Positions 44,205-53,072 are shown, counted from the first letter of the stretch. The stretch is 55,289 nt of DNA from an uncultured Bacteroidales bacterium (GCA_902802265.1 CADCLN010000016.1:1-55289); one strand, 5' to 3'. Notes: generated by a model from the sequence alone, not told the origin. Translations and numbers: made by a program.

Positions 44205-45128
44205 ATGATGGCTAAAGTATTAATTGCAACAGAGAAGCCCTTTGCAGCACAGGCTGTGGAGGGAATCAAGAATATTATTGAGGGTGCTGGCTACGAACTC
44301 GCCCTTCTGGAGAAATATACGGAAAAAGCCCAGCTGCTGCAGGCTGTGGCCGATGTGGATGCTATCATTATCCGCAGCGACAAGATTGATGCAGAGGTGC
44401 TGGACGCTGCGGGGCAGCTGAAGATTGTGGTACGTGCCGGTGCTGGTTATGACAATGTGGACTTGGATGCCGCTACGGCTCACAAGGTGGTTGTGATGAA
44501 CACGCCTGGACAGAATGCCAATGCTGTGGCTGAACTGGTGCTGGGTCTGCTCGTCTATGCCGTGCGCAATTTCTACAACGGCAAGGCCGGATCAGAATTG
44601 CTGGGCAAGAAGCTCGGTATTCTGGCTTTCGGAAATGTGGGTCGCAATGTTGCCCGCATTGCCAAGGGCTTTGGCATGGAAGTGTCGGCTTACGATGCTT
44701 ACTGCCCCGCTGAGGCTATTGAAGCTGCCGGCGTAAAGGCTGCCAAGAATCAGGAAGAACTTTTCCAGACTTGCGACATCGTCAGCCTCCACATTCCTGC
44801 TACTGCCGAGACGAAGCAGAGCATCAATAAGGCTTTGGTGGGTCAGATGAAGAAGGGTGGTATCCTTATCAATACTGCCCGCAAGGAAGTCATCAACGAA
44901 CCCGAATTGCTCCAACTGCTTGCTGAGCGCACCGACCTGAAATACATCACAGACATCATGCCCGATGCCGATGCCGACTTCCGTCAGTTTGAGGGTCGTT
45001 ACTTCTCAACCCCCAAGAAGATGGGTGCGCAGACCGCTGAAGCCAACACCAATGCTGGCCTTGCTGCTGCCAACCAGATTGTGGGCTACCTGAAGGATGG
45101 CATTACTAAGTTCCAGGTGAATAAGTAA
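44205..45128 (+). CDS. serA: 3-phosphoglycerate dehydrogenase, short His-less type
   Basis: NAD-dependent 2-hydroxyacid dehydrogenase, 307 aa, without regulatory ACT domains. Rossmann motif GILAFGNVGRNVAR; Arg in NTARKEVINE and the catalytic-site Glu region follow. Where most family members have T-P-H, this has STPKKMG (268-274): the catalytic His is replaced by Lys. Such a lysine form is known from Entamoeba and Bacteroides-type PGDH (type IIIK). Pairing with serC supports the role. The start may be Met1 or Met2. Confidence 0.92.
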   Translation: MMAKVLIATEKPFAAQAVEGIKNIIEGAGYELALLEKYTEKAQLLQAVADVDAIIIRSDKIDAEVLDAAGQLKIVVRAGAGYDNVDLDAATAHKVVVMNTPGQNANAVAELVLGLLVYAVRNFYNGKAGSELLGKKLGILAFGNVGRNVARIAKGFGMEVSAYDAYCPAEAIEAAGVKAAKNQEELFQTCDIVSLHIPATAETKQSINKALVGQMKKGGILINTARKEVINEPELLQLLAERTDLKYITDIMPDADADFRQFEGRYFSTPKKMGAQTAEANTNAGLAAANQIVGYLKDGITKFQVNK

Positions 45129-45135
45129 TTAATTA

Positions 45136-45225
45136 CACAGAGCGCACAGAGAAGACAGAGCGCACAGAGGTTTTGTGCATATACTTTTTACCTCTGTGCG
45201 CTCTGTCTTCTCTGTGCGCTCTGTG
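45136..45225. terminator. Perfect 35-nt inverted repeat (CACAGAG family) between convergent genes
   Basis: Arms 45136-45170 and 45191-45225 are perfect reverse complements (35/35) with a 20-nt loop. The left arm differs from that of the 28733 element only in short blocks (e.g. CG for TA), and each change is mirrored in the right arm. It separates serA from a minus-strand gene, so it probably terminates both. Confidence 0.85.
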
Positions 45226-45235
45226 CTTTCTGTGT

Positions 45236-46237
45236 TTACTTGCCCAGATAGATGCCGATGAGTTCCGTGATGTCCGACACGGTGAGTTTTCCGTCTTCGT
45301 CAATATCTGTGACATAGAAATCCACATCGGTGTCACCCAGATAGACGGCAATGAGCTTTGTGATGTCGTCCACAGTCACTCTGCCGTTGATGAAGTAGGT
45401 GGTCTTCAGATGGGTGGTTCCTTGTTCTGATGTCAGCCAGCAGGTGATGGCGTGCAAGCCTTTGGGTTTGTCGGAAACATCAAGGGTGAAGTAGTACACG
45501 CCCTCGGCATGGTTGCCTGTGTGGGTGACGGCTTCGCCCTGGTCAATGGTGTAAAGGAGCTGCATGTCTTCCTTTTCGGCTCCTGCCAAGACACGGATGA
45601 AGTAGCCTGTGCGAATGGTGGAGACTGTGCCGTTGCTTGTGACGATTTGCAGCATATAGCTGTGCAGACCTTCGGAGATGTCCCTTACGTCCTGTGTCCA
45701 TGCTATGGTGCCGCTTTCGTCGAATATCTGTTCGTTGCAAACCAATGTGCCGTCAACATACATTTGGCAAACGGTTTTCTGTCCCTCGATAGTTCGGGGT
45801 GTTTTCATGAACAGCTTGGATGTTGTCGGCGACTCGTTGCCTATGCCAGACACTTGGTAATGCAGAATGTGCATACCTTCATACAAATCTGAGACATCGA
45901 TGTTAAGGGTGGAGTTGTAGTCGGGCAGCGTGGTATAGCTCTCGTTGTCGTCAAACCAGTAGCGGGCAGAGAGTTTTGATTCTTGTGGCATCTTGATGAA
46001 AAACCTGTTCACCACCGAACTCCACTCGCCATTTTCGTCTTGCACCTGTAGATGGAACATGTGCAGATTGTCGTCAAGCCAACTTACGTCTGCTTCTATT
46101 TGCCAGATCTGTTCGGTGCTGGTACCTGTTACGTCCTCATCTGCCTTGTCGTCGAACCAATAGCGGTAGGTGCAGGTCTGCCCTCGTGCCATGCTGTGCA
46201 GGCAAAGGCAGAGCATGAATAATAAAATCTTTCGCAT
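45236..46237 (-). CDS. Secreted protein with C-terminal dockerin-like pair
   Basis: 333 aa; signal peptide ends ...SMARGQ. Several ~75-residue beta repeats share a YWFDD or Y-x-x-D start and an F-x-I/L-x-V end (Y-R-Y-WFDDKADED, ARYWFDDNESY). The last ~50 residues are two dockerin-like calcium loops with helices (VTVDDITKLIAVYLGD, DIDEDGKLTVSDITELIGIYLG). Probably surface-bound or part of a complex; no cohesin is seen in the window. It is 16 nt downstream of the next gene, so it is co-transcribed with it. Confidence 0.75.
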   Translation of the reverse strand: MRKILLFMLCLCLHSMARGQTCTYRYWFDDKADEDVTGTSTEQIWQIEADVSWLDDNLHMFHLQVQDENGEWSSVVNRFFIKMPQESKLSARYWFDDNESYTTLPDYNSTLNIDVSDLYEGMHILHYQVSGIGNESPTTSKLFMKTPRTIEGQKTVCQMYVDGTLVCNEQIFDESGTIAWTQDVRDISEGLHSYMLQIVTSNGTVSTIRTGYFIRVLAGAEKEDMQLLYTIDQGEAVTHTGNHAEGVYYFTLDVSDKPKGLHAITCWLTSEQGTTHLKTTYFINGRVTVDDITKLIAVYLGDTDVDFYVTDIDEDGKLTVSDITELIGIYLGK

Positions 46238-46253
46238 AACTCTATCTGTTTTA

Positions 46254-47234
46254 TTATTCAGCTTTCTTTACTTCGACTGTCACGTTCAACATGCCGTCGG
46301 CATTTGACCGCTTGTCCACGTCACAACGGATAATGCGTGGGTTGCTGGGGACGGGGTCGAAGGGGAATGTGCCACCATAGATGCCGACCTGTGTGCCGTC
46401 GGCGCCGAGATATTCCCAAACGGCATTGTCGGTCAGTTCCAGGCTGATGTTGTCATCGTAGGTGCCTGTAAACTCTTTGAATACAGTATCATAATAGTAT
46501 GCATTTACATTCTTCGTTCCCTGGCAGTGTGCAATGATTCCGTCGTTGAAAGCAACACAGTTATATGCTGCGCATACTCCGATAATATCGTTGCCAAAAA
46601 GAATGCTGTTTGTAATGGAAGAAGGAACGTCTCCAATCATTGTTCCGATGATGCAGTTCTCGAAATTGCAAACTTTGTTGCTTTCACCGTCAACATAATT
46701 GACGTAACAGTTGTGGAAAGAAGCAGAACTTTCCCTTGATATATATATATTGTCGGTAATGATGCAGTGGATGAAGTTAGCGTTTGTCAGATGGTGATAA
46801 TTCCCATCCGTAGTGGTTATTTCTTTGAATTTGCATTTGATAAATGTGGGTGATGGAACGGTTTGTGTCGTTGTCAGTGTGCCATTGAAACGTACTCCCT
46901 CGATGGTTAGCCGACTGTGTGTGTCGCCGTAATACCAGACGGAAGCTTCAATGTCTTGGTTGATAATGGTAGGAGCAATGCCCGTGGCAGATTCCATTTC
47001 CATGCCAGCACCGCGAATGGTGACCGCTTTGTTGAGGGTTGTAGCAGTGAACAGACCGCTGGAGAGTGTGATGACATCGCCATTTTCTGCTGCTTCGTTA
47101 GCTTCAATCAGTGCATCGGCACCGTAGAATGTTGAAATCCAACCCTCATGGTTCAGTGTTGCCACTTGGGTGCTTTGTGCATAACATACTGCCGTCAGAG
47201 TGATGGCAATCAGTGAAAGGAATAGTTTTTTCAT
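46254..47234 (-). CDS. Secreted right-handed beta-helix-like protein
   Basis: 326 aa; signal peptide ends ...AVCYAQ. The body is a ladder of short beta repeats with N-C/N-x-I patterns (FIKCKFKEI, FIHCIITDN, FHNCYVNYV, FENCIIGTM, ITNSILFGN, YNCVAFNDG), typical of parallel beta-helix (pectate-lyase-like) folds. No catalytic residues recognised; may be an adhesin or glycan-binding protein. First gene of the pair, behind a structured leader. Confidence 0.68.
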   Translation of the reverse strand: MKKLFLSLIAITLTAVCYAQSTQVATLNHEGWISTFYGADALIEANEAAENGDVITLSSGLFTATTLNKAVTIRGAGMEMESATGIAPTIINQDIEASVWYYGDTHSRLTIEGVRFNGTLTTTQTVPSPTFIKCKFKEITTTDGNYHHLTNANFIHCIITDNIYISRESSASFHNCYVNYVDGESNKVCNFENCIIGTMIGDVPSSITNSILFGNDIIGVCAAYNCVAFNDGIIAHCQGTKNVNAYYYDTVFKEFTGTYDDNISLELTDNAVWEYLGADGTQVGIYGGTFPFDPVPSNPRIIRCDVDKRSNADGMLNVTVEVKKAE

Positions 47235-47257
47235 AATAGTGTCTTTTTTTGTTTGTT

Positions 47258-47316
47258 GCCTTCCGCAGTTCCTGTGAAGGCGAGGTTAAAAAATAAATAT
47301 GAAGCGCGGAACTGCG
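47258..47316 (-). promoter_or_regulatory. Leader with two mutually exclusive hairpins
   Basis: On the minus-strand RNA, CGCAGTTCC (47316-47308) can pair with GGAACTGCG (47272-47264), or GCCTTC (47281-47276) with GAAGGC (47263-47258). The second hairpin's loop holds the 3' arm of the first and there is no linker between the two 3' arms, so both are unlikely to form together. This looks like an attenuator or switch in the ~120-nt leader. Confidence 0.4.
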
Positions 47317-47362
47317 ATGCCCTCTGTGGAGCATAACGCTTCGGTTAATGTTTTTTCGGTTG

Positions 47363-47370
47363 CAAAAGTA
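47363..47370 (-). promoter_or_regulatory. Promoter of the beta-helix/dockerin gene pair
   Basis: TACTTTTG on the minus strand, 128 nt before the start codon, leaving a leader of about 120 nt. Confidence 0.65.
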
Positions 47371-47397
47371 CGGAATATAATTGATATGGCAAAAAAA

Positions 47398-48387
47398 TCA
47401 GTGGAGAATTAGAATAATCTCCTTCCAGCTAATTTCGATTTGAATGGTTGTTTGTCGTCCTGGCAGCCAGATTTCCTGTAACCCCTTGGGGCGGTTGCAA
47501 TGGTAGCCTTTGGCTGTGAGCAGGTTGCGGATTTGGGTTTCGTTGAAGCCAATGGGGGAAAGAATTTCGTGAAGCACAGAGATGGGTGAAGTGCAGGCAG
47601 CAAGTTTGTCCCTATATATATATAATGTGTCGCCTTTCCAGCGTGTGCATCGCTGAATGCATCGTTTCATCTCGGCATCGTAAATCTTCAAAACCTCCGT
47701 AAGGTTCAGCATCGTGTCGTTCAGATTGTCCACCGCAGCCTGATTGATAGTCTTCAAGACTGGCATCGCTTGCAGACGGATTCGGTTGCGTGCAGCTTCT
47801 TCTTGCAGGTTGGTGGAGTCTGTCACCCATGTTTCGCCATTTTCTCTGAGAAAATCTTCAATTTCCTGATGGGTGAGACAGAGTAGGGGGCGCACAACCG
47901 TATTGCCGTAGCTGTTGACCGACAGCGGTTTGATGCCGCAAAGTCCTCTCACTCCTGTTTTTCTGACGGCATTGAGCAGGAAAGTTTCGGCATTGTCGTC
48001 CTTATGGTGTCCCACAGCCAGTTTGGTGCAGTGTTCTGCCTGCATCGTTTTGCTGAAAAAGCGGTATCGCAACTCTCTTGCAGCCAGTTCGATGCTCTGT
48101 CGGTGTTCTTGGGCATAGGTGATTGTGTCGAAATCTGCCACACAGAGCCTGACCCCTATCCGTTCACAGAGACTTCCGACAAACTCTTCATCCCTCATGC
48201 TTTCCGCTCCACGCAGATGGAAATTGCAGTGAGCAGCCACACAGTCATACCCCAGCCTTCGCAGCATCAGCAGCAGGCATACAGAATCTGCCCCGCCGCT
48301 CAATGCCACGAGCACTTTGTCTTCACGTTGCAGCAAATCCCCGTCCGCAATGAATTTCCGAGTGATTCTTTCCGCGGTTGACGGCAT
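47398..48387 (-). CDS. tilS: tRNA(Ile)-lysidine synthase
   Basis: Modifies C34 of tRNA-Ile(CAU) to lysidine with ATP and lysine; 329 aa from ATG 48387, the short form. PP-loop SGGADS (30-35); then HCNFHLRG, AVGHHKDDNAETFLLN and VRPLL. A longer frame (from 48459) crosses the promoter and is rejected. It ends just short of the promoter of the beta-helix gene pair, on the same strand. Divergent from tRNA-Cys. Confidence 0.92.
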   Translation of the reverse strand: MPSTAERITRKFIADGDLLQREDKVLVALSGGADSVCLLLMLRRLGYDCVAAHCNFHLRGAESMRDEEFVGSLCERIGVRLCVADFDTITYAQEHRQSIELAARELRYRFFSKTMQAEHCTKLAVGHHKDDNAETFLLNAVRKTGVRGLCGIKPLSVNSYGNTVVRPLLCLTHQEIEDFLRENGETWVTDSTNLQEEAARNRIRLQAMPVLKTINQAAVDNLNDTMLNLTEVLKIYDAEMKRCIQRCTRWKGDTLYIYRDKLAACTSPISVLHEILSPIGFNETQIRNLLTAKGYHCNRPKGLQEIWLPGRQTTIQIEISWKEIILILH

Positions 48388-48415
48388 TTTTCGTTTCTTT
48401 TTATCTTTTACCCCG

Positions 48416-48423
48416 CAAAAATA
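48416..48423 (-). promoter_or_regulatory. tilS promoter -7 element
   Basis: TATTTTTG on the minus strand, 29 nt before the start codon. Confidence 0.65.
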
Positions 48424-48463
48424 CGCCTTTTTTGTGGAAAAAGAAAAAAAACTTTGCAAAAAG

Positions 48464-48495
48464 TTTGTCTGTTCCCCAAAAACAACCTACCTTTG
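48464..48495 (+). promoter_or_regulatory. tRNA-Cys promoter
   Basis: TTTG at 48464-48467, 20 nt, then TACCTTTG at 48488-48495. Confidence 0.85.
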
Positions 48496-48522
48496 CACCC
48501 GCTAAGGTCGAAATGACCAGTT

Positions 48523-48594
48523 GGTGCCTTGGATGAGTGGCTTAGTCAACGGTCTGCAAAACCGTCTACAGCAGTTCGAATCTGCTAGGCACCT
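48523..48594 (+). tRNA. tRNA-Cys(GCA)
   Basis: 72 nt; acceptor stem GGTGCCT/AGGCACC with discriminator T, as expected for Cys. Anticodon stem ACGGT/ACCGT and loop CTGCAAA give GCA. T loop GTTCGAATC. CCA is not encoded. Confidence 0.96.
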
Positions 48595-48602
48595 CTACAA
48601 AA

Positions 48603-48642
48603 GAAGCGTGACAAAAATCAGTTCGTCACGCTTCCCCTTTTT
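48603..48642 (+). terminator. tRNA-Cys terminator
   Basis: A perfect 10-bp stem (GAAGCGTGAC with GTCACGCTTC), 12-nt loop, then CCC and five T. It ends 14 nt short of the convergent lipoprotein gene. Confidence 0.88.
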
Positions 48643-48656
48643 GTGTATCCTTATGA

Positions 48657-49331
48657 TTACTCGTTCACAGTCATATTGTCGTCGCTGCCGAGGGTACTTC
48701 TTTTCCCTTCTATCCTACCAGCGAGGCGTTCCCAGCCAGATTCGGTGACTTGGGTAATTTGGAAGTTAAAGCTATTACCGTACTTCAAAGCACGATGACC
48801 GCCCTTAGGAGTCTCGGTAACGAGGACGCTGGGGAAAACATAGATGAAATTCTCCTTAAACTGGAAATCCTCCTTGATGTGGCAAATAGTCTCGTAGGAG
48901 TAATTCTTGCCCGTAGGTTGATTCTTGAGAGTGAAGCGCAGCACAAGGGGATTCTGCATGTCCTGGTTGAAAGCTTCGCCAAGGGCAGGGAAAGTGGCTT
49001 TGCCGTAAAGATTGTAGAGAGGCTGTTCGAAATCGTCGAAAGGCACACCCTCAGTCTTCTCGTCGATGTCGAAAGTCTGCGTGTTGCCCTTCGCATCCAC
49101 ATACTTGAAATCGTACTTAAAAATGTTCAGCGTGCTGCGCTGAACCACGAGCGTCAGCGTGACGTCGGCCGATTCAGCCTTCTTTTCCTCCTGCTGTTCT
49201 TCGGGAGTCACAGGCTTAGGAGTAGAGTTGCTGTCGTCGCTACCGCAAGAGGTGAACACTGTTGTCATTGTGCCGCAGAAGAGGATGGCAGCAATCATCC
49301 ACATGAAATTCTTTTTCATTTTTCTAATCAT
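48657..49331 (-). CDS. Surface lipoprotein, unknown family
   Basis: 224 aa; lipobox TTVFTSC followed by GSDDSNS, a pattern close to the Bacteroidota lipoprotein export signal (acidic residues just after the Cys), so surface exposure is likely. A P/E-rich linker (STPKPVTPEEQQEEKK), then a beta-rich ~160-residue domain I cannot place. Start at 49331 or at Met5 (49319, MKKNF). It lies 44 nt after pgpA with no promoter seen, so it is perhaps the last gene of the efflux operon. Confidence 0.7.
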   Translation of the reverse strand: MIRKMKKNFMWMIAAILFCGTMTTVFTSCGSDDSNSTPKPVTPEEQQEEKKAESADVTLTLVVQRSTLNIFKYDFKYVDAKGNTQTFDIDEKTEGVPFDDFEQPLYNLYGKATFPALGEAFNQDMQNPLVLRFTLKNQPTGKNYSYETICHIKEDFQFKENFIYVFPSVLVTETPKGGHRALKYGNSFNFQITQVTESGWERLAGRIEGKRSTLGSDDNMTVNE

Positions 49332-49375
49332 TTAATGAGGTGAATAAAATGGTTAATAATATTTATATCATATAC

Positions 49376-49894
49376 TTAAAACAAACTCCAGCGCACAGCC
49401 AGGGTGATGATCATGGCATAGAAACCGGCAAGGAGGTCGTCAGCCATGCACCCCCAGCCGCCGTGGACATGTTGGTCAACCCAACGGCAACCGAGCGGTT
49501 TGGTAATGTCGAAGATGCGGAAAAGGATGAAACCCAGCGTGGAAAGGGCAACGACTTGCCAAGTGGGTCCCTCGAAAAAGCAAACAGCCAGACATGCCAT
49601 CCAGGTGCCAAGCGGTTCGTCGATGACAACGGCACGGGGGTCTTCGCCCCAGTATCGTTCCATGACGTTGGTGGTCCAGATGCCGACGATAGTAGTGCCG
49701 ATAATCAAGCCCAGTGTGGTCAGGAAAAGAACTGTAGGAGAAAGCACACTCCAGCAGCCCAACCACACAACCAGTCCTAAGAAACCGGCGTAAGTACCTG
49801 GTGCACCAGGGATGAGACCTGTGCCCAGACAAGTGGAAAGCAGGACGTGAAACCATGGGGCTTCACCCAGCGTCTTTGTGTTATTGTTACTCAT
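49376..49894 (-). CDS. pgpA: Phosphatidylglycerophosphatase A
   Basis: 172 aa, inner membrane. Starts MSNNNTKTL; family motifs GTGLIPGAPGTYAG, DPRAVVIDEPLGTW and the end region ITKPLGCRWVDQHVHGGWGCMADDLLAG are present, with 3-4 membrane helices. It dephosphorylates PGP in phosphatidylglycerol synthesis. The start overlaps the MacB permease stop by 8 nt, so the two are translationally coupled; a start further upstream lies wholly inside the permease gene. Confidence 0.92.
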   Translation of the reverse strand: MSNNNTKTLGEAPWFHVLLSTCLGTGLIPGAPGTYAGFLGLVVWLGCWSVLSPTVLFLTTLGLIIGTTIVGIWTTNVMERYWGEDPRAVVIDEPLGTWMACLAVCFFEGPTWQVVALSTLGFILFRIFDITKPLGCRWVDQHVHGGWGCMADDLLAGFYAMIITLAVRWSLF

Positions 49895-51104
49895 GACGGA
49901 TAGCCTCGATTGGGTCCATGTTGGCAGCCTTTTGTGCTGGGATATAGCCAAAGAGGATGCCGATGACGACACAGACCAGGAACGAAACATAGATAGACCA
50001 AGCAGGCACACTGGAGGGCATACCCACCATGGGCACCACAAACTCGCTGACGCTGAAGCCCACCAATATGCCGAGCAAACCGCCTGTGACGGAAATGACC
50101 ACCGACTCGATGAGGAACTGCAGCGAGATGACGGCTCCCGTGGCTCCTACCGCCATGCGCAGACCAATTTCCTTGGTGCGTTCCGTCACGCTGACAAGCA
50201 TGATATTCATGATACCAATACCAGCAACAAGCAGCGAAAATGCGGCTGCCACGACAAGAATCAAGGTGACCGTGTCCATCGTGGTGGACATGGTTTCCAT
50301 CATTTCGGCTTGTGAACGGATGGTGAAGTCATCCACCGCCTCGCCCTTCAGTTTGTGGTTTTCACGCAGAATCTGAGTAAGTTCCTCGATGGCTGCATCG
50401 GAGAGTTCCTCCGTGATGGCCGAGCAGACAATGCTGGAGAAATAAGTCTGTGCATTGATGCGTTTCATCACCGTCGTGTAGGGAGCAATGATCACGTTGT
50501 CCTGGTCCATCCCCCAACTGTTATAACCCTTACTCTTCAGCACACCGATAATGCGCATGGGGATAGACTTGAAACGGATAGTCTTGCCAATAGGGTCAGC
50601 CCCGTTGAAAAGTTCGGTGACGATGGTCTTGCCCACGACAGCCACCTTTGCCGCCTTGTGCACATCTTCCTCCGTGAAACAGTCACCTTCTTCCACGACC
50701 CACTGCTTGATGTCGAGATAGTCAGGACTTTCGCCATAGACGGTGGTGTTCGTGTTGTTATTGCCATAGATCACTTGTCCGCCGGAAGTCACTTCGGGCG
50801 ACACATAAGTCACATACTTCTTTTCTGCCACGATGCGCTGATAGTCAGCCATCTTCAGGGTCTGCATGGCAGAAGGGTCTTGCCGTACACCGCCACGCAT
50901 ATCGGCTCCAGGACGGATGGTGAGCAGATTCGTGCCCATGGTGGAGAGTTCCTTGCGGATGCTTTCCTTCGACCCCTGTCCGATGGCCATCATGATGATG
51001 ACGGCAGCCACGCCAATGATGATTCCCAGCATACTGAGGAAGGAACGCATCTTGTTGTTGGCTACGGCGTTAATGCTAACTTTGAATAGGTTGAGAATGT
51101 TCAT
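49887..51104 (-). CDS. macB: MacB-type ABC transporter permease
   Basis: 405 aa, four transmembrane helices with the large periplasmic domain between TM1 and TM2. Starts with the coupling helix and MRSFLSMLGIIIGVAAVIIMMAIGQG; the C-terminal FtsX domain has ERTKEIGLRMAVGATGAVI and PIEAIRHE. Together with the adjacent ATPase it equals a split MacB; with MacA and TolC it forms a tripartite pump that expels compounds from the periplasm. Confidence 0.93.
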   Translation of the reverse strand: MNILNLFKVSINAVANNKMRSFLSMLGIIIGVAAVIIMMAIGQGSKESIRKELSTMGTNLLTIRPGADMRGGVRQDPSAMQTLKMADYQRIVAEKKYVTYVSPEVTSGGQVIYGNNNTNTTVYGESPDYLDIKQWVVEEGDCFTEEDVHKAAKVAVVGKTIVTELFNGADPIGKTIRFKSIPMRIIGVLKSKGYNSWGMDQDNVIIAPYTTVMKRINAQTYFSSIVCSAITEELSDAAIEELTQILRENHKLKGEAVDDFTIRSQAEMMETMSTTMDTVTLILVVAAAFSLLVAGIGIMNIMLVSVTERTKEIGLRMAVGATGAVISLQFLIESVVISVTGGLLGILVGFSVSEFVVPMVGMPSSVPAWSIYVSFLVCVVIGILFGYIPAQKAANMDPIEAIRHE

Positions 51105-51107
51105 CGT

Positions 51108-51872
51108 TCAATCGTCTTGTGGTTTGGGCAGAGCCGCCAATGCTTCTGCTGCCGACTTGATGTTCGTGTTGATAGTGTCTTCGCGAATCTTGCCGTCGCG
51201 CAGGTTGATGTTGCGGCTGGCATACTCCGCAATTTCGGGGTTGTGGGTCACGAAAATAATGGTGTGTCCCTTCTTGTACAATTCCTGGAAAAGCACCAGC
51301 ATTTCGAAGGAAGTATGCGTGTCGAGATTACCAGTGGCTTCGTCGGCGAGCAGCACGGCGGGGTTATTGACCAAAGCCCTTGCAATGGCCACACGCTGCA
51401 TCTGTCCACCCGACATCTGGTTGGATTTATGCTCCAGGCGGTCGCCCAGACCGACGGCTTGCAGCGCCTTGATAGCCGCTTCCCGACGCTGCTTGGCATT
51501 ATACTTATTATTATACATCAGGGGCAGTTCCACATTCTCCACCGCCGTGGTCTTTGCCAACAGATTATAGTTCTGGAACACAAAACCGATTTTGCGGTTA
51601 CGCAGTTTGGCACGCTGATTCTTAGACATGCGGCGCACCGGCGTCCCGTCCAGGATATACTCTCCGCTGGTGGGCGTGTCCAGACATCCCAGCTGGTTGA
51701 GCAGCGTAGATTTGCCCGAACCCGATGTGCCCTGAATGGTGACAAACTCACCCTCATATATCTTGAAGCTGACACCGCGCAGGGCTTTCACCGTCTCGCT
51801 GCCCACCTGGAAATAGCGTTTCACGTCCTGCAGTTCGATGACAACTTTTCTGGAATCTTTTTCTTCTGCCAT
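51108..51872 (-). CDS. MacB-type ABC transporter ATP-binding protein
   Basis: 254 aa. Walker A GTSGSGKS (48-55), Q loop FVFQNYNLLAKT, signature MSGGQMQRVAIARAL, Walker B VLLADEATGNLD and a switch His in FVTHNPE. Belongs to the LolD/MacB group. It is 3 nt from the permease and 4 nt from the MacA gene, in one operon. Confidence 0.95.
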   Translation of the reverse strand: MAEEKDSRKVVIELQDVKRYFQVGSETVKALRGVSFKIYEGEFVTIQGTSGSGKSTLLNQLGCLDTPTSGEYILDGTPVRRMSKNQRAKLRNRKIGFVFQNYNLLAKTTAVENVELPLMYNNKYNAKQRREAAIKALQAVGLGDRLEHKSNQMSGGQMQRVAIARALVNNPAVLLADEATGNLDTHTSFEMLVLFQELYKKGHTIIFVTHNPEIAEYASRNINLRDGKIREDTINTNIKSAAEALAALPKPQDD

Positions 51873-51876
51873 AGGG

Positions 51877-53046
51877 CTACCTCCTGTTGTTGCTATTATT
51901 ATTGTTGTTGTTCCTGTTGTTTCTGGGCCTTGGCATGAATGGGTTGGTGGCCTGTTCTTCTTGTTCTTCGCCTTCGCTGATGGAGAACTCGGTCAGCACT
52001 TTTGTGCCTTCACTGATGCCGCCAACGATTTCCGTCACCGTGCCGTTGGTCGTGCCCACCTCTACAGGGTGAGCCTTGAAGACATTGCCGTCCAACGTCC
52101 ATACCTTCGTGGCAGCCTGGCAATCCTCTATCGTCTGCCCCTCGTTCAGGATAGCTTCGTTGGGCATGAAACGCAGCGCTTTGGATGGCACAGCCAATAC
52201 GTTGTTTTTCTCCATTGTGTAGATGGTGACGTTGGCTGTCAGTCCTGGCTTCAGCTTCAGGTCGTTGTTCGGGGCAGAAATCACCACCTCGTAGGTGACG
52301 ACATTGCTTTCCGTGGCAGGCTGCTGCCGCACCTGGGTGACGGCTCCTTCAAACTTGTCGTCGGGGAAAGCATCTACGGTGAAGGAAACACGCTGTCCTT
52401 CTACCACACCGCCGATGTCGGCCTCGTCGATGTCGGCAATCACACGCATATTGGTCAAGTCCTGGGCAATGATAAACAGGGTAGGGGTCGTCATGGCAGA
52501 AGCCACCGTCTGACCCTCTTCCACTTCTTTCGACAACACAACACCATCGATGGGTGCCAAGATGGTAGCATAGCCCAAGTTGGTTTGTGCCTTCTGTACA
52601 GACTGCTGCTGTACCTTGACGGTCTGCACGGCTTTTTCGTAGGAGAGTTTGGCATTCTCATAGTCGTTTGCACTGACCAGTCCCTTTTCGTACAGGGTTT
52701 TGAAGCGTTCATAGTTGGCTTTCTGGTAAGTCAGTTCTGCTTGGGCATTCGACAAATTGCTTTGTGAACTCGCCAATTCACTCAGCAGATTAGTCTTGTC
52801 CAGTTCGGCAATGACCTGTCCTTTACGGACTTCGCTGTTGTAGTCCACATAGATTTTGTCGATGATACCGCTAACCTGTGTACCCACTTCCACTTTGGTT
52901 ACAGGTTCGATGGTTCCTGTGGCAGTAATGCTGGATGTAATATTTTGTCGCTCGGCAGGAACCGATGTGTAAGTCACTTCAGGCTTCTTTGAGCAGGAAG
53001 CCAATACTGCTATGAAAAGGGTGATGTATAACGAATGGAGTTTCAT
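51877..53046 (-). CDS. macA: MacA-type periplasmic adaptor (HlyD family)
   Basis: 389 aa; lipoprotein signal (FIAVLASC), so it is probably anchored by lipid. Lipoyl/barrel-sandwich halves flank a long coiled-coil hairpin (VIAELDKTNLLSELASSQSNLSNAQAELTYQ... to ...AQTNLGYATILAPIDGVVLSKEVEEGQTV). A beta-barrel follows, then an N/R-rich tail (runs of Asn near the C-terminus). It joins MacB to TolC. The Asn-rich tail is an oddity encoded by AAC/AAT repeats. Confidence 0.92.
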   Translation of the reverse strand: MKLHSLYITLFIAVLASCSKKPEVTYTSVPAERQNITSSITATGTIEPVTKVEVGTQVSGIIDKIYVDYNSEVRKGQVIAELDKTNLLSELASSQSNLSNAQAELTYQKANYERFKTLYEKGLVSANDYENAKLSYEKAVQTVKVQQQSVQKAQTNLGYATILAPIDGVVLSKEVEEGQTVASAMTTPTLFIIAQDLTNMRVIADIDEADIGGVVEGQRVSFTVDAFPDDKFEGAVTQVRQQPATESNVVTYEVVISAPNNDLKLKPGLTANVTIYTMEKNNVLAVPSKALRFMPNEAILNEGQTIEDCQAATKVWTLDGNVFKAHPVEVGTTNGTVTEIVGGISEGTKVLTEFSISEGEEQEEQATNPFMPRPRNNRNNNNNNSNNRR

Positions 53047-53072
53047 ATAGATTGAAAATTGAGGGTTAATGA

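Noticed and set aside
49446-49793. 115-codon plus-strand frame opposite pgpA
   Set aside because: Antisense shadow of a recognised membrane phosphatase.
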